A DNA stretch of 64,000 nt from Ophiobolus disseminans (GCA_010093685.1 MU006216.1:695065-759064), one strand, 5' to 3'. Counted from the first letter of the stretch, positions 10,670-23,200 are shown. The notes: generated from the letters alone by a model not told the origin. Numbers and translations: made by a program.

Positions 10670-13508
10670 TCAGCACCTGCGTGACATACGGCCTTTGTCG
10701 TCTAAAGCGTGTACATCAGCCCCCTTGTCCAGCAACGCGCGTACAATTTGCACAGTCCCGAATGCCGCAGACAAATGCAGTGCAGATTTCCCTTTCTCGC
10801 CTCTCGCATTAGCATCTGCGCCGCGGTGAACGAGGACGCATGCGGCATCCACGTTCCTCTTGCTCAGCGCAATGTGCAGCGGAGAATCGCGTGCGTTGTT
10901 TGAGAGACGTGGATTAGCTCCTGCGTCTAAGAGCGCAGAGATCAATTCTGCTGAGCCGGTTCGACATGCTAGTGCGAGGGGCGTGAAACCTAATTCGTCT
11001 CTGGCGTTCACATCGAACTCTTTGAAGGTGAGTAGGATGGGCACGAGAAGCGACAGTGCGAGACTGCATGCGGTGTGTAAGAGCGTGCGGCCTCGGCGGA
11101 AGGGTTGCGTGGGGGTGGTGGCGCCGCGAGAGAGCAGGTGGAGCGCAGTGGCTTCTTGACCAAAGAGGACGGACCATGTAAAGGGCGTGTAGCCACTGAT
11201 ATCCACGAGATCAAGGGGTAGATTGAGGGTGAGTAGGAGGTTGATGACGGTGATGTTTCCAGCCGCGGCGGCGGCGTGAAGTGCGCCTTGGCCGTCGTTG
11301 TCTGTGGCGTGGGGATTTGCGCCGTGGGAGAGAAGGATACGCAGAAGGCGTGTGCTGCGTTGGCATTCGAGGAAGAAAGGCGTGCAGCCTTGTTTATCTG
11401 TTGCGTTTATGTTGGCGCCTCGCGAGAGGAGGGCTTGGATGAGCTCGGTGCGGCCGTGCCAGACTGCTACATGTAGTAGTGTTGAGCCGTCATCGGCGCG
11501 GTCGGTGCTGGCTGTATGTTCGGCACTGTGCAGCATCATGGAGGTGATTCTTTCGCCCAGGCCGTGGTCCCATCTGCTGTAGTGGCTGAGGACATAGTCG
11601 AAAGGCGACGAGCGTGCGTCTTTACCTGCCATGAACCTGCACCGATTTGACTTGATGAGCACGTCGATCACTGAAGTGTCTCTGTTTGAGTCTTCATCTA
11701 ATGCAATCAAAGCCTGCAGTAAAGGTGTGTAGTTCTCACCCTCAGGTCGTCGACTTTTCTTGGAAGTGTCGTGGCCCCATTCCAGTAGTTTTTGAATCAA
11801 CGAGATACTGCGTCGTCCAACAGCAAAGGTAAGAGGCGTGTCTCCAGACGGCAAATGTTTGTTGCGATCGCCATTGATAAAGATAGACAGACCATGGACT
11901 ACCTTCACGTTCTCCTCGTGCAGTGCGGCGTGCATCATGTTCAACATCGCTCTGGGCTTCACAAGGTACCGACCCTGTGTTATCGCCCGTGCAACGCGAC
12001 CGAGCTGTCCGGTTTCTTGTCTGTCGGTGTCTGTAGCGGGATACATGACCCCAGCTGTGAGCATGAGAGACTTGGTAGTCTCAATGGAGTCTGACATTGC
12101 TATATCAAGCGCAATGTCTTCCAGGGGGTAGTTTGGTCCGCCTAGAGCATTGAGGAGAACACGGACTGTTTCATGGTAGCCTGCAGTCATTGCGACATCG
12201 AGTACCGACTCGTCGTAATCGTTCCGTATACTGAGGTTGGCGCCGTGATCGACCAAAAGCTGTACCATCTCAGTGTGGCCAGCGACAGCAGCAGCCATCA
12301 CTGGGGTGAAGACTTTGGATCCAAGACTAGTCGAATTGACATCTGCCCCTTTTTCGATAAGTAGCTGTGCGACCTCTATATGACCCCGACCGCTTGCTGC
12401 TGATAGCGCGCCTGTCGTAGTCAGCCAATGTTAGCCTGACCAAAACAGCCAGCATGCCGGTGTAGTATATGAGCACATTGAACACAACAGCTGATGTAAA
12501 CTCAAAGTGTGTTTTATGGCCGAGAATGACATATTCAGCGTGAATGGAATTCGAGAGACACGTTCACTTACTCGTACCTGCATCGTCTTGACCATTGGTG
12601 TCGACTCCCTCCTCCAGCAGCAGTTTGACGATCTCCATTTGCTTGTTGTAAGCCGCCCATATAAGTGCTGTCTTGCCATCGGGGCTTCGATGGTGTGGGT
12701 TGGCTCCCCTAGCCAAGAGCGTTTTGACAACAATAGCGTGTCCCTGTTTGGCGGCCAAAAGGAGAGGGGTTCGTCCTTTCAAGCATGTTCTCTCTATATC
12801 CATTCCTCTGCTGAGGAGATGATCGACCGCCTCTGATTTGCCATGCACAGCTGCAAAGTGGAGAGTGTTGTAGTGTTCGGACCCAAAGATGGCACTGGGA
12901 GTGGCACCATAGTCCATGAGAAGTTGCAGCAGTTGGGATACGCTGCGACTCCTCAATACCGCAAACACGATAGGTGGAGAGTTTCTGACTCGTTGATGCA
13001 CATCAGCTCCACTCTCAAGAAGGAATCGAGCTATTTCGATCTGGCGGGCTAGAACGGCGATGACAAGTGGTGTGAATGCATTGGAGATCGTGTCGTTGAC
13101 GTGACTGCCCGATCGCAACCCCATCTTCACTGCCTCGATATCACCACATCTGATGGCATCGAGGAATGCTTTTCGGTCCTTCCATGTCGTTTGTGAGGCA
13201 TCTGTGATCACGGATTTATGGGAATTGGCAGCATCCGTCTCTTCTTCATCACTGGAACCTGTTTCTGGTGTATGCATTCCCTGCGATTCGTCACTGTCGC
13301 TACCATCTTCAACCTCTATAACCATCTCATCGGATGTACCATGCTCGTCAACTTTGACGCGTTGACCCACATCGCTCAGTCTCATAGAGCGATGCCGGAT
13401 GGGGAGCTGGAAAAGAGAGTCTCCAAGGTCAGAATCTAGAGTGTGGGGTTTCTGATCCGTACCGCAGCCTGAACTCCTTGATGCAGCCTGAGGGGAGACC
13501 TGAGGCAT
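10670..13508 (-). CDS. Ankyrin-repeat protein, about 890 residues
   Basis: Exons 13508-12578 and 12411-10670, joined in frame across a 166-nt intron (GTACGAG..ACAG), give about 890 residues. Residues 1 to about 105 are acidic and Ser-rich, probably disordered. The rest is a run of ankyrin repeats with clear consensus pieces such as GRTPLLLAAKQGHAIVVKTL, GKTALIWAAYNKQMEIVKLL, GSTLLHVAVWHGRTELIQAL and GKSALHLSAAFGTVQIVRAL. A less regular segment without repeats lies in the middle (near residues 430-560). No NACHT, kinase or membrane segment is seen. The stop at 10670 interrupts a repeat and the next repeat continues in another frame (see findings), so the native end may differ. Likely a scaffold; partner unknown. 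Confidence 0.85.
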
Positions 13509-14256
13509 GTCCAGCTTGATATGGTTCAGACTTGTAGTACCAAGTCTCTCTCGAAGATTCGAGGCAACGCCTGGCGTGTCCTGGAAGCTAAATTACCAGC
13601 ACATAACATGAGCTGTGTGTTATGTGGCCGTGAAAGCCCGAGGTACAATATGTGTGCTGCAACTGAAATAAGTCGTGAAAAATGGTGACGCAGTGTCTAG
13701 GAATGCATGGAAATCGCGTAGAATGTGATGGCGCTCTGCAGATGGTGCTTCAGTCGACACATGCTAGGCAACACAAAACGACTACCCAGACGAGGCTTTC
13801 AAGGAAACGTGACCATTACGACCACCTGTCAGACTGGTCAGCTATAGTTAGTAACCTGCAGCGTTGTCAGTTTCGGGTGTTCAGCTCGGATGGTCCCTTG
13901 TCGAACACCCCTCCATCACGGTCAGCACTTGAAGTGGGGCATGGTGGCGCAGTTGACCGTTCCACGGTCCGCCAAAAGCGCAAAAAGTGGCTCAATCCTG
14001 CCCTGAAAAATTGCGTACGACGTTCGTCGGCTCCGAAACTGCTAGATAGGCAAGGGACGCAGCTTTTGGAGTCTTTGCAAGACTAGGTGGGCCCTTCGCT
14101 CCGAACTATGACGTGTGGCGCTCCTGCACCGCCTTAACCGATAGCGTCAACAGCTGACTACCACGAACGCCGCCCAAGCCATATGACTGCTGCAGTGCTC
14201 TACTTTTCTGTCTTCAACATCACCCCATCCACTCACCTCTTGCTGGCCATCACAAA
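13509..14256. promoter_or_regulatory. Divergent spacer between ankyrin gene and HET-C
   Basis: 748 bases with both promoters. The open frame at 13682-14086 (+) has no recognisable domain. The final 60 bases before the HET-C ATG are C/T-rich. No other signal seen. Confidence 0.5.
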
Positions 14257-16849
14257 ATGGGGGTCTCGTCAAAGTATTTGCTGCTCGTCGCGATTGCGAT
14301 CCTAGTGCTACTCCCAACACAAGCTGAAGCTTTCGGCGCGGGGAATATTGCGTCTATCTCAAAAATCGAAGGTAAAAACTGGCGCCATGGAGATATTGAG
14401 GACATGCTCGCTACTGTGGCGTGCTTGAGGGGTCACAAGTGGAAGTCGAATATGATCAAGGTTTGTTGTTTTCCATAAATATTATGCGATACACTGCTAA
14501 CCTGTTGATAGCGTGTTTACTTTGGCAACTGGCTTCGTGATTACTCACAAGTATGTGTGACGACGCGCTCAGACCCAAGAAAACTACTGACTTCGACAGG
14601 CAGTTGATGTTGGAACCTTGGCCAAGGTGCAAGGTGAAACTATTCGTCTTCTTGTGTGGGTCCTGTCATTTATGTCCTTCGGCTACGCTACTGGAGAGTT
14701 CGAAGTCACTGCTGAGCGACTCGGTGTCTACCGACCAGAAGAACACATCGACAACCCCAAGGACTATGCAGACAACCAGGATGCCAGAAAGTACGATCCA
14801 CGCCTACGAGGGCCGGTCACCGATGCTGAATTGACCGTCGACCCTCAGACCGGAATGAAGAACTATATAGCAAACGAAAGAGGAGGTTGGGCAACGTCGA
14901 CTGGCTACGTCAAGTTCTCGTTTTCTCGAGCTATCCACTTTGGCCGACTTTACACGCATGGTAATAACCGCGGCAGAGATGAAGATCTGTCAGAAGCACT
15001 ACGCTGCTTGGGTCAAGGACTACACTGCCTCGAAGACTTTGGTGCTCATACCAACTATACCGAGCTTGTGTTGCGTGAGCTTGGATACCACGAGGTCTTT
15101 GCGCACGTTGGTACGCAAGCAGGTATCACGCTCAATGGCAAGCATGTATTCCCTCTTGTTACCGGCACGTTTGGTGGAGTCGATTTCTTCCACTCCGTCT
15201 TAGGAGAAGCGACCGATCACATTACTCAAACCGAGATTGACGAAGTCAACACTGCACTCGTGGATGCCGTGTCTAGCAATACCTCTGCGAACAGAGGTCC
15301 TGGCGATGAGGCTCCTGCATGCAGCAACCTGCTTAGTGCTCTGTCTATGGTCCCTGGTACAGGCGATCTTGCACGGGAAGCACAGAACTTACAACGCATG
15401 TCGGATGACCAGGCAGCTGCAAATGCTGCCCGCTCCGGAGGCTACGACAGCTACGGTTCACGCGCTGGAGGACAGGGTGGCTACCAACAGCCCCCATCAT
15501 TCGATGCACCTCCTGGTTCAATCGGTGGACCTCCAGGACCGAACATCCCAGGCACGGATACCGATCCCGCAACCATCATCCCAAAGATCATGCCGATCTT
15601 GATCTTCAGAGACAGGGTCGTCAAGAACATATCAGCAATCATATCCAAGGTTCCTGGTCTTGAGAAAGCTATTGAGACCATCACTGAGAAGGTTACCCTC
15701 TTTGTACTTTCGCTGTTGGCACCCTTCATCTTGCCCGTCATCAAGTCAGCTTCTGCGCAACTCAAGACTGGATCTTCTGCAGTCATTGATGCTGCGGCTA
15801 AGCATCAGTACGAGGTCTGGACTATCCCCACCTCAACTGACCCTACTCACAGCATGCTTTCCAAGGACCACTTCTCCAACGTGCTGAACGAGCCTGCCGG
15901 CAAAGTTGCCGTAGCCATCCTGCAGTACGTTACGCCTCGAGTGCTCTACGCCTGGGACCACCCAGACGTACCAGTCGACCAAGTCTTAGAGGACTGCATG
16001 CGCGTGTTCCATCACCCTGGTCTCCGCGACAGCCGCTGCGAAATCCATAATAGCATGTTCGAAGTCGTCAAGACGTGGGCGCACAACTACCGCGGTAGGG
16101 ATCTGAACCAGATTCTGAGCTCCGACTCCGTTCGCTCAGGCAAGAACCACAGCGGCGACAATGACCATTCTCACGGTGCGCATGCTCATGGAGCTGCAGG
16201 CATGCAAGGCTTCTCGAGTCAGAGTCACGGCGGCGGACACAGCGGGGGTGGACATAGTAGTGGCGGACACAGCAGTGGCGGACACAGCAGCGGGCACTCA
16301 GGCGGACACGGAGGAAGCCACCAGCAATCCGGTCCCGGTGGCCTCCTCGGCTCTCTAACGAGCAACCTCCCCGGCGGTTTGGGCAGCGCATTCAACAGCC
16401 TCAACCTCGGCGGTGGCGGTGGCAGGACCAGAGAAGCTGGTGACTTCGACGCACCTGGCTCGTCGTCTGCCCCATACCAACCTTCTGCCTCTCCCCAGCC
16501 TTCGCAGTGGGGTTCCTTCCAGCCCTACCAGTCGTCATACGCGGGCGAGGGTTACCAGCCTCCCGCCGAGTACAGCAACGTGCCACCTGCTGGTGGGCAA
16601 TCATGGGGTCAGGGACATTACGATGGCGGGCAGGGTGCAGAGCCCAGCTACACTATTCCTACGGCGTATCAGCAGGGCTATGAGAATTATGGTGGCGCGG
16701 GTCCTGGCGGATACGAGCAGCCTCAAGGAGGGTATGGACAGCAACCTCCTGCGCAGCCGCCTGCTGGTGGGTACACACATGATCAGAATGCATCGTCTGG
16801 CAGTGGTGGCAGGCAGTGGGGTGGCGGTGGCGGGAATAGTGCTTGGTAG
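14257..16849 (+). CDS. het-c: HET-C family heterokaryon incompatibility protein
   Basis: Secreted or membrane-associated protein of the Het-C family; in Neurospora, allelic differences at het-c trigger vegetative incompatibility, and non-allelic roles also exist. Exons 14257-14460, 14512-14550 (only 13 codons) and 14600-16849 give about 830 residues. Residues 1-25 form a signal peptide (SKYLLLVAIAILVLLPTQAEA), and the mature protein opens with FGAGNIASISKIEGKNWRHG, the family hallmark. The core Het-C domain spans roughly residues 26-300. A membrane-active-looking hydrophobic stretch occurs near 410-440 (TLFVLSLLAPFILPVIKSAS). From about 597 to 660 the chain is almost only His, Gly and Ser, followed by a Gly/Pro/Gln/Tyr-rich tail. 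Allelic specificity cannot be read from one sequence. Confidence 0.95.
16246..16290 (+). repeat. 15-bp tandem repeat coding GGHSS in HET-C
   Basis: Three copies at 16246-16260, 16261-16275 and 16276-16290. The last two are identical (TGGCGGACACAGCAG) and the first differs at a few bases. Each encodes Gly-Gly-His-Ser-Ser. Related shorter copies flank the array. Units are multiples of three, so copy-number change would keep frame. Confidence 0.85.
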
Positions 16850-17254
16850 GTCTCTTATGAAGCTTTAGCACAGTGTTTGGTACGGAGGGGAAGTGTGAGC
16901 ATGGCGATACGCGTCTGAGGGGTGGTTTCCTGTCTAGTGTCCTACGCAGAGCGTATGAGTAATCCATACGTGACCTTTTAGACTTCATACGATGCTTCCA
17001 CCATAGTCGGTGCATAGAGTTGAGATTTTTGTATTCCTCTTCTGCCTTTCTCCTCTTCCACTGCGGCTACATGCGTCATAATGACAACCGCTACCCAATA
17101 CCAATGTCTGAAGTCAAAGTGTATTCCAAACGCCGACGTGAATGCTAGCGTATCGTCATGTTTAAATGTTTAATGGTACAGTAAAGTACAAGTATGGTGG
17201 GGTGCTTGAGCAGGTGGTCATATCGAATTGTCGTGTTCAGATTTTGTTCATTGT
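16850..17254. other. Tail-to-tail spacer of HET-C and Hsp10
   Basis: Convergent 3' flanks only. No gene, repeat or structured RNA recognised. Confidence 0.6.
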
Positions 17255-17708
17255 CTACTCGTTGATCTTGGCCAGGAGCTCGTGGTCGCGGAAGAGCGAG
17301 TACTCGTCCTCGCCAACCTTGATGGGGCTGCCGCCGAACTATTTTGCCGTCAGTATCTTGTTCTCTGATATATGCTCTGGGGCTTGACATACCTGAGGAA
17401 TCAAGACCTTGTCACCCGGTTGTACGCTCGGTGCAACGCGCTTTCCCTCCCTATCAAAAGCACCAGGGCCGACAGCGAGGACCTTTGCCTCGTTAAGCTC
17501 CTTCACGGCCGTCTCGGGGAGGAAGATGCCGGTCGCGGTCTTGGCCTCGGGCTTGAGGCGCTGGACGAGGATGCGGTCGAGGAGAGGGGCAATGGACTTG
17601 ATTGTCTTGATGGCAGACTGCGGCACTGTTAGTATGGAGCTTTGGCGGGGAGCTTGCGGAGAGCGCGGAGGTGCGTGTTGGGGATGTTGGGATGGAGGAG
17701 CTTACCAT
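17255..17708 (-). CDS. HSP10: Mitochondrial 10-kDa chaperonin (GroES/Hsp10)
   Basis: Co-chaperonin that caps Hsp60 in the mitochondrial matrix. The first coding exon is only the ATG at 17708-17706. An 89-nt intron follows, then exon 17617-17393 and exon 17338-17255. The product is about 103 residues: MSAIKTIKSIAPLLDRILVQ, the mobile-loop region KTATGIFLPETAVKE, then KVLAVGPGAFDREGKRV, PSVQPGDKVLIPQ and the terminal strand GEDEYSLFRDHELLAKINE. Length and all cpn10 signatures are normal. The downstream ORF beginning MPQSAIK is the same exon read through the upstream acceptor, so the ATG-only exon is the better start. Shares its promoter with the lysidine synthase gene; a heat-shock element lies 132 bp upstream. 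Confidence 0.95.
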
Positions 17709-17994
17709 GTTGATGTGGTTGGAAGGGGGGATGCAAGAGGGCGGGTTACGAGAGCTGGCGAGTATGGGAGACGTCGAGAGTATGTAATTGAAGTGCGGTG
17801 AAGCTGGTGCAGAAGTGCAATGCCGTGACTTCGTGGAGTGGAAATTTCCAGAAGGCGGTCCGTGCGAAAAACATCGGAACAGCACCGCGTCGGGCTTCCG
17901 ACCAACAATCGTCGTGCATTTCCTGTTCCGGACTTTCTTTGCTGTAATTCTCTAGCACCGGCTTATAGGCGAGGTCAATGCCACGGAGCTGTAC
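17709..17994. promoter_or_regulatory. Bidirectional promoter, Hsp10 / lysidine synthase
   Basis: 286 bp separate the two start codons, so the core promoters and 5' UTRs of both genes must be packed here. The heat-shock element listed separately sits near the middle. Confidence 0.75.
17840..17854. promoter_or_regulatory. Heat-shock element
   Basis: The sequence GGAAATTTCCAGAAG fits the three-unit HSF1 consensus nGAAnnTTCnnGAAn without mismatch. It is 132 bp from the Hsp10 ATG and 141 bp from the ATG of the divergent gene. Hsp10 is a known HSF1 target in fungi, so function is likely for that side; effect on the other gene is inference. Confidence 0.75.
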
Positions 17995-20216
17995 ATGTGG
18001 AGAAACCATGTCCTCAGACTGAGGAATTGCTCCTCGACCGCGACTTCTCGCAATGGACTGAGCATCAGATGGTACAGCTCTGGACAGGGCCTGCCTGTCA
18101 GTGAGAGCGAGTTCGGGCACGCATTGAGGCATGTTCTGCCGTGGAAATGGAACACTGTGAGCCAGACGCCGCTTGGTATAGAAGCCTACCCGTTGCTTGG
18201 GGCGAGTGCTAATTGACGCGCACAGGCTTCGCAATCAGCGGCGGGGTCGACTCTATGGCACTCGCATGTCTGTATAATAAGGTGCGGCAGACCGAGCGAT
18301 TCCTTCCGGAAGCCCACGGCTTCATTGTGGACCACAAGGCGCGCCCGGAGAGCACAGAGGAAGCGAACTGGGTGGCAGAGCAATTGCGTTCGAGATTTGA
18401 CATGGAAGCCACGGTCCTTACCCTCACCTGGCCCGAAGACGTTGATCCAAAGCGATTCGAGACGGAAGCGCGCACACGCCGATACCGAGCCCTGGGCAGA
18501 GCATGCAGGGACCACAAGATACAGGCACTAATGGTGGCGCATCACGCAGACGACCAAGCCGAGACGGTCATGATGAGGCTCGCGAACAACAGACTCCGCA
18601 CAGGGCTCAAGGGCATGCAGAGAGTCGAGTGGATACCCGAGTGCGAAGGCATCTATGGCGTCTATCACAGCGGCAAGAAGCAGAGGCCTGACCCCTCCCT
18701 CCATATCCCATTCCCGGTCGAAACGGGCGGCATTCAGATCCTGCGACCGCTTCTTGCCATGGAGAAGTCGCGGCTTATTGCAACCTGTGAAGAGGAGGGT
18801 GTGAAATGGGCAGAAGACAGAACCAACCAGGTACCGACGATAGCTTCGCGCAACGCTATCCGCCACATCTACAAGCACCACAAGCTACCGGAAGCGTTGA
18901 GCATTCAGTCGCTGGTCGATACTTCGCTCTACATGCAGAGGCGCGTTGCTGACCATCAATTTAATGCTGAAAAGCTCTACAATCAATGTCTGATGAAGCT
19001 TGACATCCAGACAGGGTCGCTCCTCGTTCGCTTTCCACCTTTCTCTTCCTTGCTCGCTTGGCCAATCGAGTCCGAATCCGACAAAAACGAAGCAAGAAAC
19101 AATGCATACTGCTTGATCGAGAAAGTTGCTGATCTCGTCACACCCAAATTCAAGGCAGCACTTGGCCAGCTTGCTGCTAGAATTGACAATTTCTACCCCG
19201 AATTCATGACCCCTGAAGAGAAAGAAGAGGTTACCGCAGCTGGCGAAGGCCACTTTACGGACAAGTTCACAGTACACCACATCTGGTGGCGCCGATGGGA
19301 CAAAGCCTCGCCATTCAACGACGACGGTGTAGCAAGCCGAGACTTCGGCTCTTCTGCGTCGCACCCAAAAGAATGGCTTCTCACCCGTCAGACTATGGAA
19401 TATGGCGAGGCACAGGCTCTGCAGGTCTCCATACCGCCATCACAGAACTTCTCGCTCCATTCTGAAGCACCATCAACATCGAAGGAGACATACCAGCTCT
19501 TCGACGGTCGTTTCTGGATCAAACTCGACAACCACACGCACGACACGCTCATCCTTCGCATTTTCGGGAAAGCAGATATGCGACACCTCCCCACCACCCA
19601 AAGCAACAAAGAAGCCATGCGCAACCAGTCTGGCGTCATACCAGAGCGCTTCATAACCGCCGCCTTTTCTCTGCTCAAGCCTTCAGACATACGCTTCACC
19701 CTACCCGCCGTGTTCTGCAAAGACAGCACAACCGGCGAAGAAACTCTCATCGGCTTCCCCACCCTCAATGTGCGTATGAACGGCTTCGGCGCACCGGAAG
19801 ATGTCTGCACCTGGAGCGTGCGCTACAAGAAAGTCAACTTCGGACAGCGCTCCGCCGGCGACATCATCGTGCCCGGCACCAAAACGCAGAACATCGTCAA
19901 GCGAGAGAAGCGCATGCGCATCGCTCAAAAAGGCATATCGAGGTTGAAAATTCAGCGGAACCAGGTCGTTGGAGATAATGCGCAGGATTCTTTGACGGGG
20001 TATAAGCGTGTGAGCAAGCAGAGTAGTTTGGATCTCGAAATGCAGCGAAAGAGGAGACAAAGTCTGTTGTATAAGCAGAGAGCGATGGAGGGCGAGGAGT
20101 TTGAGGGGTTAGGGTTTTTGGAGGAGGAGAGTGAAGCACAGGAGAATGTGAAGGGAGGGAAGATAGATCAGAGTAGGAGAGACGTGGTGAGAGCGAGGGA
20201 TCGATGGGGATGTTGA
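17995..20216 (+). CDS. tRNA(Ile)-lysidine synthase-like PP-loop protein, mitochondrial
   Basis: TilS-family N-type ATP pyrophosphatase. TilS converts C34 of the tRNA-Ile(CAU) anticodon to lysidine so that it reads AUA; in fungi the substrate would be the mitochondrial tRNA. Exons 17995-18175 and 18226-20216 give about 723 residues. The splice G|GTATAG..CACAG restores QTPLGFAISGGVDSMALA, where SGGVDS is the PP-loop. The first 30 residues (MWRNHVLRLRNCSS.. RWYSSGQ) are basic and hydroxylated with an R-x-Y-S processing-like site, fitting import into mitochondria. HHADDQAETVMMRL and RTGLKGM are further family motifs. The chain is longer than bacterial TilS (about 430); the C-terminal third is basic and charged. 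The upstream exon was chosen because it supplies an ATG and a targeting peptide. Confidence 0.9.
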
Positions 20217-23200
20217 AGGTGGAAGAAGTGAGGAGTTGATACCTTACACATAGTTATGATACATAAATATTTGACCAAAAATAAGGCCCTGATGAGTGAA
20301 ATGTCTCTCTTCTATTAGTTTCCACAACACACAGGAAGATATCCATTTAACTCATATGACTCTGCTCACTGCTTGGTCGTAGTGCACGGAACACGGCTTT
20401 TGGAGCTAAAGCACATGGTTCAGAGCCACTGTCGAAATTACTTCTAGTTCTCGGGCGTGCCTGTCTCGATGCGAACTGTACATCCCCTAGCCGAATGTCA
20501 ATTTTCTCGACTCGATATACCCGTGCAGTCCTCTTGGGAGGAGCGCTCTTGGGATGTGTGTTTGTACTAGTCCGGTGGTATATTTGGGGTTGGTGGTAGT
20601 GTAGGCGAGTATCAGCGTTAAAGACAGACAGACAATGTAATGTAATTGTGAAAGCAAAGAGAGAATTGATACTGCATTGAGCCTCGATGTAAGAGACTTG
20701 TCCTGTATGGTTATGTTGCCCACGGATGAAAAACTTCCTCGAAGCTCCAGTCAGAGACTTTGAGCAAATTCTTGATTTTCTTTGGGTAACACGCATGTAT
20801 GTCTCACCCATAAGTGAAACGTCGTAACTGTGTTGTTCGATTCGATATGTATGACGTCGCAAAAAGCCACCCAACCATAAAAGGAAGGCACAGCTCTGTG
20901 GTACCCACTTACGCGCAGTCGCCTTTGTTCCCTGCAGCGGCGTATATTAAGCTTAAATCGACTTCGAAATTCCATAGGAGTCGTGATATTTTTGTGTTCA
21001 CCGCTATGTTGATCTTGTTGGGTTCGGTTGCAGAGGCGTGGCTGTCTGCTCTCCCGTGCTTCGTATTTGCGAGAGCACCGTGCTGCTGTTCGCCGATGGT
21101 GTTCGACAACAAACGCTGGTTTCCCTATTAGTCTATTGACTCGTACACAGTTTTGTAGCGTGTAGTTGAGCCGTTCTAGCAGAGATGAAGTAGGAGCAAT
21201 GTAATAGAGTGAACTGGCGCGTTGTGTAAGAGGTTGACTACACACACACAAACCCAATGACTCGAGAAGCGGTGTGGCTTGAAAAAAACCTCGTCGCTAA
21301 CGGCTGGGCGATATTAGATGCTGGCGAAAAGTTTTTAAGATCCGGAGGATGGACCCGCACGGGTCGTCTCAAGTGCATCGGGTGATGGTCCAGATGCCTT
21401 TGAAAAGTGGATGCCGGACGGCTCGACAAACCCTGTGGCGCGTGTGAGATTGAGCACGGTAAATATCTCCGTCTGAAATGTTCAACATTGAATCCCAGTG
21501 TCAGGCTTTGTGAGGTGGTCAAACAATGTAGGTAAACAAAGGGCAACTTGGGATCGCAACCTTGTAAATGTGAAGCATGCATGCGGGTGCGGGTGCTCGT
21601 GTGTCGTTCTCTGAATAGAGACAGGTCCACGGCGTGGATTAAAAAGCTTTGGCACCGCGGCGAATATTGGCGTGGAGATCATTATCAGGCCTCAGATCAT
21701 CAAGCGCCCAGTGCAGACCGCAACAACCGCTGGAGATGAAAGGCAGATGCAGGATGCAGATGTTTCGACGGAGATATTTCCCTGCATGCTGAATTTGACA
21801 GTAATGCGGCACGCCAAAGATAGGATGAATTGGCGAATGCATCTTGATACGTAAGAGGACTCTTGCGGCGGGTCGGTCCCATGGTTGAGTGTGCTGCACA
21901 AAGCCTGAGAGTTTGGTGCCCCTTTTCACGTGAGCTGCTTTCAGCCGGCATCATCCTAGCGTCTGACTCGGCTGATCGAGTTGGTGACGGATCGTCCCCG
22001 AGCTCCAAATGCTGCAATGCTCTTCAACATCGGTTGGTCTGAAATGCAATGGTTGGCTGGATTGGGGTTTGCTTGCGGTCGTTAATGTATCTGGCGAGCA
22101 TCTGTCGTAATCGTGCAGGATGTTGTCGAGCATGCACGTCGACACTCGCTAGACCTTCCAGGTCGAGTACGCCTCGGCAGGAACGACCTGTCAACATGCT
22201 GCAGGACAGTGTATCGATGATCGATGTGCAACAACCCATACAACAGCCACAGCGGTGTGGACATTCAAAGCTGTGGTCGCATGACACGGTCGAATGGTCG
22301 CCAGTCTCGAGTGCAAGGGTCCACGTTAACGGGGATCGGCGGTTGGGCGAATGCGGTGAGCCACGATTCGCTGCATGCAGGGCGCCAACGCTGTCTAGCC
22401 TTGTGTGTTCAGACATGACTTGGCAAGGTGCGAAGGCTGGAGTTGTGCAAAGGCTGGCGGTTGCTGGGAGGGTGGTGGTGTTGCACGGCGAGAGCGGACA
22501 GAATTGCAGGGCACAGCCGTTGGAATGGCGCTGGGTGGAAGCAGAAGGAGTGCGCAGGAGGAGAAGGAGTAGCCCGATGGCGCCTTCTTCGCGTGCAAGA
22601 TGCTCGCGCCGATCACAGGTACTTGAGATAGCAAGAGAACAGCATGTCAGTGTCAGAATTCAGCAGTCAGTGCCGACAGCCATGAGTGCTACGTATACCT
22701 CCAGGCTCCCACATTGTCATCACGTCGTGGGTCCGGCAGGCTGGGTGCGGCCGAGCCATGGTTTCGATGCTATCTCGGGGTGTCTCGTGAGGAAGTCGCA
22801 ACAATGAGGGGCAATTCGATCATGCGACCTGCTTCCAAGATGCTTGCGCAAGATCTCATCACCGTGCTTATCAACTATCTGGGGTGTGTGGATGCTGCGC
22901 CCGCGGGCTGCCGGCTCGAGCATTGCTGCCCGTCTGCTCGCGTTGACAAGACGGCGCCCGCAGACAGGCTGATGGTGGATGCACAGCACATGTTTCAGTG
23001 CAGCGTGATGCATAACGCTGGTGAATGGTGCTATTCGAGCAGCTAATACCACTTGGTCAAGCGGCTCCACCAATGGCCGTGCTGCCGTCAAGCCAATTTC
23101 GTGTACCGGCAATCCCTGCATCTCCCAGTGCCTAGCAACGCGCCCTCACCTTAAAGCTGTTGCAGCCCAGGCACTGAGTTTTCTTTATCCTTCTTCCTCA

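Noticed and set aside
20347..21257. Two overlapping minus-strand ORFs of 175 and 168 codons
   Set aside because: They overlap in different frames, have odd composition and no recognisable motif or splice context.
22049..22807. 252-codon plus-strand ORF
   Set aside because: Cys/Arg/Ser-rich random-looking sequence without domain; lies in the long promoter region of the Meu6-like gene.
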